In this document: positions 7,002 to 12,858 of the stretch, piece by piece
How the letters are laid out: every line of letters starts with the position of its first letter
How positions within the stretch are numbered: position 1 is the stretch's first letter
Source of the DNA: CAZYJD01 sp964647785
GTDB taxonomy: Bacteria > Bacteroidota > Bacteroidia > NS11-12g > UBA9320
Direction: 5' to 3'
Assembly (NCBI GenBank): GCA_964647785.1
Contig: CAZYJD010000031.1
Coordinates: 1-21,348, forward strand
Length of the DNA: 21,348 bases
Notes under the pieces: generated by a model
The model's database searches: none
The model's input: the letters and a program-made list of their open reading frames with translations, nothing else
Told to the model about the DNA's origin: nothing
Program-made: the position numbers and the translations under genes

Positions 7002-7847
7002 ATGAATGTATTTCAGGAGGCTGAAAAACTAAGCACGTATTTAAGAAAACGCCGAGAAGAAGGAATTCATTGCGTGGGATTTGTTCCAACCATGGGTGCG
7101 CTTCATCAGGGACACCTCACGCTTGTAAAGCAGGCCATGGAAGAGTCCGATTTGGTGGTGGTAAGCATTTTTGTGAACCCCACCCAGTTCAATGATCCAT
7201 CCGATCTTGAGAAGTATCCGAGACCCATCGGGCGGGATATGGAACTCTTGTTAGAAAGTGGGGTCGATGCCCTCTTCTTTCCTCAGGTTGAAGAAATGTA
7301 TGGTTCGAATTATACCTCTACCCAAATTGATTTAGGCGGATTGGATGAAATACTTGAAGGGGCTCAGCGCCCGGGTCACTTTCAGGGAGTTGCCAATGTG
7401 GTGAGGCGACTATTCGATATTGTTGAAGCCGATCGTGCCTACTTTGGTCAAAAAGATTTTCAGCAAACACGGGTGATTCACCAAATGAAAGCCCATTACC
7501 ATCCGAAAGTGGAATTGCGCATCGTACCCATTGTTCGAGAAGCAAATGGCCTTGCCATGAGCAGCAGAAACGAACGTTTGTCGTCTGAGCTGCGAGATCG
7601 CGCTGGCTTTATTTACCGCTGCTTATTAAAATTGAAAGCAGATATTCCTTTAAACGGATTGGATGAGGCCCTGTTTCAAGCGAGGAGATGCCTTAAAAAA
7701 GAAGAAGGTTGTGTGCTGGAATATCTCGATGTGGTGCATCAGGAAAACCTTCAACCCTTGGATCAAATGAAGGAGGGCCAAAAAGCGGTTGTATTGGTGG
7801 CAGTGCTTTATGGTGGCGTTCGTTTGCTCGACAACCTGTTGCTGTGA
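7002..7847 (+). CDS. panC: pantothenate synthetase (pantoate--beta-alanine ligase)
   Basis: ATP-dependent ligation of pantoate and beta-alanine to pantothenate, the coenzyme A precursor; cytosolic. Family signatures: PTMGALHQGHLTLV at 29-42 (HIGH-type ATP-binding motif, His35 and His38), VVSIFVNPTQF (49-59), the EGAQRPGHFQGVANVV segment with the pantoate-binding Gln, YFGQKDFQQ, and MSSRNERLS, equivalent to the KMSKS loop. Length 281 is normal. It is transcribed divergently from the glycogen-synthase-like gene, a neighbour pairing I recognise from other Bacteroidota. The aspartate decarboxylase panD, which often follows panC, is not present here; instead a convergent secreted-protein gene begins after a shared terminator. 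Confidence 0.97.
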   Translation: MNVFQEAEKLSTYLRKRREEGIHCVGFVPTMGALHQGHLTLVKQAMEESDLVVVSIFVNPTQFNDPSDLEKYPRPIGRDMELLLESGVDALFFPQVEEMYGSNYTSTQIDLGGLDEILEGAQRPGHFQGVANVVRRLFDIVEADRAYFGQKDFQQTRVIHQMKAHYHPKVELRIVPIVREANGLAMSSRNERLSSELRDRAGFIYRCLLKLKADIPLNGLDEALFQARRCLKKEEGCVLEYLDVVHQENLQPLDQMKEGQKAVVLVAVLYGGVRLLDNLLL

Positions 7848-7850
7848 AAT

Positions 7851-7891
7851 AAAAAAGGCGAAGGTGAACCACCTCCGCCTTCCCGGTTTTT
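7851..7891. terminator. bidirectional hairpin terminator between panC and the FAS1 gene
   Basis: A 12-bp stem (7855-7866 with 7870-7881, arms AAGGCGAAGGTG and CACCTCCGCCTT) closes a 3-nt loop. The single non-Watson-Crick position is A-C in plus-strand RNA but a G-U wobble in minus-strand RNA. The plus side continues into TTTTT at 7887-7891, and the minus side into six U at 7856-7851. It lies 3 bp after the panC stop and 12 bp after the stop of the convergent FAS1 gene, so it can serve both, better for the minus strand. Confidence 0.82.
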
Positions 7892-7903
7892 AGTTGAGAA
7901 GCC

Positions 7904-9475
7904 TTATTGGCGAATGAATTTGCCCTGATACAGGCTGTTCTCAGTTTGAATGCTGATCAGGTAGAGGCCCTGTGGAAGGTCCTGTACAGAAATAATTTCG
8001 TTGGCTGCACCGCGCTGCATGATCTGGCCCTGCATGTTTTGCAACACATAGCTTCCTTCTCCGGTCCATGCCAGTTTCAGAAAGTTGTTCGCAGGATTCG
8101 GGAAGATTTCCAGATCGCGAACATTCAAGCTGTTTTCGATTGAATTCAATCCGGGTTGTAGCACACCACCTATTACGTGCACCACACCATTTTCTGAAGT
8201 GAGATCGGCCTGATCGACTGCAATGCCATTCACCAGCACCCCATTGTCGGTATTAATATCGAGGGTTTGGCCGGTGGCGAGGGTATTCACAGTGCCATTG
8301 CTCAGTTCACCTGATTCAAGGCTCTCACCCACAACATGGTAGAGCAAAATGTCCTTCAGGTTTGGCAGGGCGAGCACCTCTTCAAGGCTGAGATTCAAAT
8401 CAGTAGCCAGTTGAGTAAATGCATCATTGGTGGGTGCAAATACGGTATAGTCTGCAAAAGGGTCGGTCAATGCAGGAAGAAGTTCTTCCTGAACTACGGC
8501 TGCTACCAGGGTGGTAAATCCATTGTCGATGGCAATGTCAGCCACCGTTTTTCCGGGAAGCACCACGTCATTCAATACATGTACTACCCCGTTACCGGCT
8601 TCCAGATCGGTGCTACCGATGGTGGCCTGATTGAGGAATACACCATTGTTGGAGGTAATGGTTACCTTGAGGCTATTGGCGGTGTTGAGCGGATTCAACA
8701 AAGCACCATTGGAAAGATCTGCTGCCATGCTTTTCTCACCGAGCACGTGATAAAGCAGCACATCGCTGAGATTTGGCAGGGCGAGCAATCCGTTGAGATC
8801 GGTATTGAGTCTCGCTGCCAGTGAATCAAAAGCTTCATTGGAAGGAGCGAATACGGTAAGTTGTGCGAAAGGATTCGTCAATGCAGGAAGAAGTTCTGCC
8901 TGCACTACGGCTGCTACCAGGGTGCTAAATCCATTGTCGATGGCAATATCAGCTACGGTTTTAGATGGAAGTACAACCGCATTCAGCACATGAACCAGAC
9001 CGTTGTCTGCTTGTAAATCAGCCGTTGTTACCATGGCCTGATTAACATACACCTCATTGTTTCCGGTCAGTGTCAGTTTCAGACTATTGGCGGTGTTGAG
9101 CGGATTGGCCAACTGTCCGTTGCTGATATCTGCCGAAGCAACGGTGCTTCCCAACACGTGGTAAAGAAGAATATCGCGCAGGTTGGGAAGAGCCAACAAG
9201 CCATTCAAATCTGTGTTCAGGGCTGTAGCAAGAGCGCTAAAGGCATCATCTGTAGGAGCAAATACGGTGAGAGTTGCATTGTTGTCGCGCAGGGCAGCTT
9301 CCAAACCTTCCTGTTCGAGGGCAGCTTTTAAAGCCGTGTGATTGGGACTGCTAGCAATGATGTCGTCGAATACATTGGATTGTGCGGAGAGCCCATTGGC
9401 AATCATTAGACAGAAAGCCAGCGCAGTGGTGCGAAGCATTTGCTGAATGGAAAAACTGAAGTGAATGTGAGTCAT
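7904..9475 (-). CDS. secreted protein with three fasciclin (FAS1) domains and a type IX secretion C-terminal domain
   Basis: A 523-residue surface or extracellular protein. A signal peptide (hydrophobic LRTTALAFCLMIANGLSA, cleavage near residue 31) leads to three FAS1 domains at about 33-170, 174-308 and 313-441. Each carries the two FAS1 signatures, 'TVFAPTxxAF' and 'LLYHVxG', plus a final NGxVHV. The C-terminal 70 residues (LEIFPNPANNFLKL ... DLPQGLYLISIQTENSLYQGKFIRQ) match the type A sorting domain recognised by the type IX secretion system. FAS1 domains mediate adhesion to proteins or polysaccharides in other organisms; that role is inferred here. Domains are unusually alike, suggesting recent tandem duplication. 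The Met at 9439 would also give a complete signal peptide. The gene is divergent from the E1 gene across 194 bp. Confidence 0.93.
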   Translation of the reverse strand: MTHIHFSFSIQQMLRTTALAFCLMIANGLSAQSNVFDDIIASSPNHTALKAALEQEGLEAALRDNNATLTVFAPTDDAFSALATALNTDLNGLLALPNLRDILLYHVLGSTVASADISNGQLANPLNTANSLKLTLTGNNEVYVNQAMVTTADLQADNGLVHVLNAVVLPSKTVADIAIDNGFSTLVAAVVQAELLPALTNPFAQLTVFAPSNEAFDSLAARLNTDLNGLLALPNLSDVLLYHVLGEKSMAADLSNGALLNPLNTANSLKVTITSNNGVFLNQATIGSTDLEAGNGVVHVLNDVVLPGKTVADIAIDNGFTTLVAAVVQEELLPALTDPFADYTVFAPTNDAFTQLATDLNLSLEEVLALPNLKDILLYHVVGESLESGELSNGTVNTLATGQTLDINTDNGVLVNGIAVDQADLTSENGVVHVIGGVLQPGLNSIENSLNVRDLEIFPNPANNFLKLAWTGEGSYVLQNMQGQIMQRGAANEIISVQDLPQGLYLISIQTENSLYQGKFIRQ

Positions 9476-9556
9476 AATTTTTTGTTTAATATTTTGTTAT
9501 AAAGATTAAACAAGAAGTGCTTTTATGAGTTTTGTCTCATTGTCATCAGATTGCCA

Positions 9557-9574
9557 CAAGAGTATCATACTCTT
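9557..9574. promoter_or_regulatory. palindromic candidate operator between the divergent FAS1 and E1 genes
   Basis: Bases 9558-9574 form a 17-bp palindrome, AAGAGTAT-C-ATACTCTT, with perfect 8-bp arms around one central base. Read on the minus strand, TACTCTTG (9564-9557) is a 5-of-6 match to the TAnnTTTG -7 box and overlaps the palindrome, so a dimeric regulator bound here could block transcription toward the FAS1 gene. There is no U-tract, making a terminator unlikely. The regulator is unknown. Confidence 0.35.
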
Positions 9575-9646
9575 ATCAGTTTCATAAACATCATGAATGG
9601 TTATTAGCCGGCTTGTTCAAGCAAGGTAATTCCCTCCTGAAATGCC

Positions 9647-9654
9647 TTAATTTG
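9647..9654 (+). promoter_or_regulatory. possible -7 promoter box of the E1 gene
   Basis: TTAATTTG followed by CACC matches five of the six fixed bases of TAnnTTTG and ends 15 nt before the chosen start codon at 9670. It supports that start over the upstream in-frame ATG at 9532, which would lie upstream of the promoter. No clear -33 element is seen. Confidence 0.35.
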
Positions 9655-9669
9655 CACCAAATCTTCCGC

Positions 9670-11754
9670 ATGAGTAAAGGAGACGCGAAATTTCATTCCA
9701 ATTCAATCGTAAACATAGATGTATTGCGAAAGGCATACCGCCTGATGTGCAGGGCCAGGGCCATGGCAGACATATATGACGAAAACCGACCCATCACCAA
9801 GTATGTGCATTCCACCAGCAAGGGTCATGAAGCCATTCAGCTGGCAACGGCCTTTTTGTTAAAGCCACACGACTGGGTAGCGCCTTATTACCGTGATGAA
9901 TCCATTTTGTTGGGAATTGGTATGGAGCCCTATGAGCTCATGTTGCAGCTTCTTGCAAAAGATGGCGATCCGTTTAGCGGAGGTCGTTCGTATTATTCAC
10001 ACCCATCGCTGCAAAGGGATGACATGCCCAAAATTGCGCATCAGAGCAGTGCAACGGGCATGCAGGCCATACCAACCACCGGCATTGCCCATGGCTTGAA
10101 ATACCTCGAAGAGCATAAACTGTATGAAGGCGAAGAGAAAGCCGTGGTCATTTGTTCATTGGGAGACGGATCGGTAACCGAAGGAGAAGTGAGTGAAGCC
10201 ATGCAAATGGCTGTTTTGCATGAGTTGCCCATCATCTTTTTGGTGCAGGACAACGATTGGGGCATTTCTGCAAGCGGTGATGAAATGCGCGCCATGGATG
10301 CCTATGAGTTTGCAGCAGGATTCAAGGGCATGAAGCGTATACGCATTGATGGCTCGGAGTTTCCGGAGAGTTATGAGTTGATGAACGACAGCATTGAATG
10401 GGTGCGTAAGAACAGAAAACCCATGTTGGTGCATGCCATGGTTCCATTGCTGGGTCATCATACATCTGGGGTTCGCAGCGAATGGTATCGCGACGATCTG
10501 GAAGAACACAAAATGAGCGATCCTTTCCCAAAATTGCGCGAGCTGCTGCATGAAATGGGAGAGAGCGAAGAGGAACTGCAGCGCGTAAAAGCCGAAGCCA
10601 GGGCCGATATGGAGCAGGCATTTCAGAATGCGGTTGACGCGCCTGAACCGAATGCCGACACCTTGATGGAGAATGTGATTGCGCCAAGCGAGGTTTTAGA
10701 AGAAGTGGGTGAACGAACCCCGACAGGAGCCACCGAAAAAATCATCATGGTGGATGCAGCTCTTCACGCAATGGACGAAATCCTCAGGAAACATCCCGAA
10801 GCCTTGCTTTATGGGCAAGATGTAGGATACAGGCTGGGAGGTGTGTTTAGAGAGGCGGCCACCCTTGCGGGAAAGTACGGTAAAAACCGCGTGTTCAACA
10901 CCCCCATTCAGGAGGCGTATATCATCGGCTCTACTGCCGGAATGAGTGCTGTTGGATGCAAGCCCATCGTGGAAATACAATTCGCCGATTACATTTGGCC
11001 GGGCATCAACCAATTGGTTACGGAGTTGAGCAAAAGCTGTTATCTGAGCCGCGGGAAATATCCGGTGCAGAGCTTAATACGTGTTCCTACGGGCGCCTAT
11101 GGAGGAGGAGGTCCTTACCACAGCGGTACAGTTGAGTCGAGTATTTTGCCGATCAAGGGCATTAAAGTGGTTTACCCCAGCAATGCCGCCGATATGAAGG
11201 GCTTGATGAAAGCTGCATTTTACGATCCCAATCCGGTGGTGATGTTCGAGCACAAGGGCATTTACTGGAGCAAGGTACCCGGCACGGAAGGCGCCAAAAC
11301 CATCGAGCCGGATGCGGATTACATGATTCCATTGGGCAAAGCCAGAGTCCATCTCGAGGCTTCAGAACAAGAGTTAGATGCTGGCAGCACGCTGACCATC
11401 ATTACCTACGGCATGGGCGTTTGGTGGGCCAGTGCAGCGGCCAAATCATTCCCTGGCAGTGTGGAGATCCTGGATTTAAGAACCCTCAATCCCTGTGACG
11501 ATGAAGCGGTTTTTGAAAGCGTGAAGCGCCACGGAAAGGCCATTGTTTTGACCGAAGAGACTTTGAACAACAGCTTTGCCGAAGCCCTTGCGGGAAGAAT
11601 TTCGCGCACGTGTTTCCAATTCCTTGATGCTCCGGTGCAAACCATTGGCAGTGCCAATTTGCCGGCTGTACCCCTGAATATGGGGCTGGAGAAAGAAATG
11701 TTGCCCAATGCCGAGAAAGTGGCAGAAGCCATCGATGAGTTGTTGAGTTATTGA
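9670..11754 (+). CDS. 2-oxoacid dehydrogenase E1 component, fused alpha and beta subunits
   Basis: A 694-residue thiamine diphosphate enzyme that decarboxylates a 2-oxoacid and passes the acyl group to a lipoyl E2. Residues 1 to about 340 are E1-alpha: the ThDP motif runs from GDG (165-167) to Asn195, and the active-site loop GHHTSGVRS sits near 262-270. Residues from about 355 are E1-beta: GQDVGYRLGGVF, NTPIQEAYIIGSTAGMSAVG, FADYIWPGINQL, and the catalytic-type His484 in GGGPYHSG. Alpha-beta fusion of this length is common in Bacteroidota, usually labelled branched-chain (2-oxoisovalerate) dehydrogenase. Pyruvate as substrate cannot be excluded, and no E2 or E3 gene lies in view. The upstream ATG (9532) would add 46 residues with no counterpart in the family. 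The TGA stop is the start of a heptamer repeat. Confidence 0.93.
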   Translation: MSKGDAKFHSNSIVNIDVLRKAYRLMCRARAMADIYDENRPITKYVHSTSKGHEAIQLATAFLLKPHDWVAPYYRDESILLGIGMEPYELMLQLLAKDGDPFSGGRSYYSHPSLQRDDMPKIAHQSSATGMQAIPTTGIAHGLKYLEEHKLYEGEEKAVVICSLGDGSVTEGEVSEAMQMAVLHELPIIFLVQDNDWGISASGDEMRAMDAYEFAAGFKGMKRIRIDGSEFPESYELMNDSIEWVRKNRKPMLVHAMVPLLGHHTSGVRSEWYRDDLEEHKMSDPFPKLRELLHEMGESEEELQRVKAEARADMEQAFQNAVDAPEPNADTLMENVIAPSEVLEEVGERTPTGATEKIIMVDAALHAMDEILRKHPEALLYGQDVGYRLGGVFREAATLAGKYGKNRVFNTPIQEAYIIGSTAGMSAVGCKPIVEIQFADYIWPGINQLVTELSKSCYLSRGKYPVQSLIRVPTGAYGGGGPYHSGTVESSILPIKGIKVVYPSNAADMKGLMKAAFYDPNPVVMFEHKGIYWSKVPGTEGAKTIEPDADYMIPLGKARVHLEASEQELDAGSTLTIITYGMGVWWASAAAKSFPGSVEILDLRTLNPCDDEAVFESVKRHGKAIVLTEETLNNSFAEALAGRISRTCFQFLDAPVQTIGSANLPAVPLNMGLEKEMLPNAEKVAEAIDELLSY

Positions 11755-11780
11755 TGTACGATTTAGGATGTATGATTTAG
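11753..11780 (+). repeat. heptamer array A1 (GATGTAn/GATTTAG)
   Basis: Four consecutive 7-bp units of the form GAT-[GT]-TA-n, for example GATGTAC then GATTTAG. The first unit shares its GA with the TGA stop codon of the E1 gene. Confidence 0.75.
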
Positions 11781-11871
11781 GACGGCTTTGTCGGTGGTTT
11801 GGGGGCTGAAGAAAGACACCACAGGACACATGACTCAAGACGCATGACTCATTGAACTTGCCTGATTTTGG
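11781..11871 (+). repeat. core direct repeat, copy 1
   Basis: Pairs with 12034-12100. It carries an extra 24 bp (11818-11841), part of which is a local duplication of a CATGACT-type heptamer. The last 30 bases are the segment that also reappears at 16406-16432. Confidence 0.75.
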
Positions 11872-11925
11872 TTGACAACACGAAAGCAAGAAGACGTTAT
11901 ACTTTCTAGCATAGTAGAGATGGAA

Positions 11926-11988
11926 GTCCCGGCGGGACGACATTCTTGTAGCAATATAAGGTGGTAGGTAAACCAGCTCCGTAGGAGC
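11926..11988. repeat. REP-like pair of short palindromes
   Basis: GTCCCG-G-CGGGAC at 11926-11938 and GCTCC-gta-GGAGC at 11976-11988, exactly 50 bp apart from start to start. The minus-strand reading of this segment resembles an interspersed repeat I recognise from Bacteroidota intergenic DNA, where it produces spurious peptides containing 'CRSYGAG' and 'VVPPGL'. Mobilisation by a REP-type (RAYT) transposase is a possibility, not shown; no such gene is in the window. Confidence 0.55.
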
Positions 11989-12005
11989 GACACATGTACA
12001 TAGCT

Positions 12006-12033
12006 GATTTAGGATATAGGATGTAAGATGTAG
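12006..12033 (+). repeat. heptamer array A2 (GATnTAn)
   Basis: Four units (GATTTAG, GATATAG, then two GATGTA units) in the same orientation as A1, again immediately followed by the core repeat. Confidence 0.7.
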
Positions 12034-12100
12034 GACTGCTTTGCAGGTGGTTTGGTGGCTGAAGAAAGACGCATGACGCAATGAACCTAACTGATTTTGG
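12034..12100 (+). repeat. core direct repeat, copy 2
   Basis: Second copy of the core, without the 24-bp insertion of copy 1. The first 37 bases match copy 1 at 33 positions and the last 30 at 25. Confidence 0.75.
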
Positions 12101-12172
12101 ATTTGGGACGGCTACCGAATCCACCTTACCTGCAAGGGAGGTTGAGCTATTTGAGCACAGAATGATTTGGGA

Positions 12173-12228
12173 AAATATCATACATCCTAAATCGTATATC
12201 ATACATCTTATATCGTACATCCCACATC
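12173..12228 (-). repeat. heptamer array A3, inverted
   Basis: Eight consecutive heptamers read on the minus strand (GATGTGG, GATGTAC and six further GAT-type units). The first begins inside the TGA stop codon of the DUF1287 gene, mirroring how A1 begins inside the E1 stop. Confidence 0.75.
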
Positions 12229-12823
12229 ACGATCTCCCATAACGATAATGGCCAATGATGGTATAGCTAAAGAGCACATCTTCAATCACCTGTCCGCCGC
12301 CGATGTTGTGCAGAATGAGCGGCCTTTTGCCATCAGAACTGAGGGCGTGCATGACCAGGCCGATGTGGGTGATGCCTCCACCCAAATTCCAGCAAACGAT
12401 ATCTCCGGCGCGGTAATCAACGGCTTGTTGGCTGATGGCTAAGGCTTGCCCCTTTCTGCCAAAAAAGGTCATTAAATTGGGCACCCGGCGGTGGTCGATG
12501 TTTTTATCGGTGCTTTTCAGCCCCCATATTTTGGGGTATTTCTCGAAATGCTTTTGCATGTCTTCATGCACTTCTTTTTGCAGGTCGATGCCCATGAGGC
12601 GATAGGCGCGTATGATCACATCGGTGCAAACGCCTTTGTGGGCGGGCACGTCTCCACCCGGATACGCAATGCGGAAATAAGTTGGATCGTATTGCACCTT
12701 TTGACGACTTAAGACGATGGCCTTCTTGGCCAGGCTATCGGCGAAAGTTTGCGCCTGAAGAGGCACAGAAAGGCTCAGTAGGAAGAAAAGGGCTGATGTT
12801 AGGATTGTTTGCTTGTTCAACAC
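12227..12823 (-). CDS. DUF1287 family exported protein
   Basis: A 198-residue protein with an N-terminal signal peptide (hydrophobic ILTSALFFLLSLSVPLQA, cleavage near residue 24), so periplasmic or envelope-located. The mature part is a clear DUF1287 match: YDPTYFRIAYPGGDVP, the invariant GVCTDVIIRAYR with Cys66, GIDLQKEVHEDM, NIDHRRVPNL (109-118), and the closing HIGLV (His153) and HNIGGG (His172) segments followed by GHYRYG. The Cys/His layout and the GDIVCW step resemble NlpC/P60-type cysteine amidases, so cell-wall or peptide hydrolysis is a reasonable inference, but the family has no proven activity that I know of. It is the third gene of a minus-strand run, 35 bp after DUF5686. Confidence 0.88.
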   Translation of the reverse strand: MLNKQTILTSALFFLLSLSVPLQAQTFADSLAKKAIVLSRQKVQYDPTYFRIAYPGGDVPAHKGVCTDVIIRAYRLMGIDLQKEVHEDMQKHFEKYPKIWGLKSTDKNIDHRRVPNLMTFFGRKGQALAISQQAVDYRAGDIVCWNLGGGITHIGLVMHALSSDGKRPLILHNIGGGQVIEDVLFSYTIIGHYRYGRS

Positions 12824-12858
12824 TTAAAGAACGCCGGTACAGCCGTTTTGGTATTGTT

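Larger units (their letters stand above)
11753..12228. repeat. composite non-coding repeat region built from 7-bp-period arrays, direct copies and a hairpin pair
   Basis: This fills the whole space between the convergent E1 and DUF1287 genes and contains no credible gene. Parts in order: array A1 (11753-11780); core copy 1 (11781-11871); a segment with two palindromes (11926-11988); array A2 (12006-12033), same direction as A1; core copy 2 (12034-12100); about 70 bp with no recognised structure; and array A3 (12173-12228), inverted relative to A1. The two core copies match at 33 of 37 and 25 of 30 positions on either side of a 24-bp insertion in copy 1. A1 and the inverted A3 match at 24 of 28 positions, like the terminal inverted repeats of a miniature element. 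Frames that read through the region are repeat-derived and not genes. Confidence 0.75.

Noticed and set aside
9532..9669. 46-residue N-terminal extension of the E1 protein
   Set aside because: It has no similarity to E1 enzymes, contains the palindrome and the likely -7 box, and the start at 9670 gives the normal family length.
9670..11754. Naming the E1 as specifically pyruvate or branched-chain dehydrogenase
   Set aside because: Fusion and length favour the branched-chain type by precedent, but no substrate-determining residue or E2 neighbour is available here.
11476..12220. Minus-strand frames of about 100-200 codons across the E1 end and the repeat block
   Set aside because: They read through repeats (peptides containing SYGAG and VPPGL, known spurious products) and antisense to E1, with no conserved domain.
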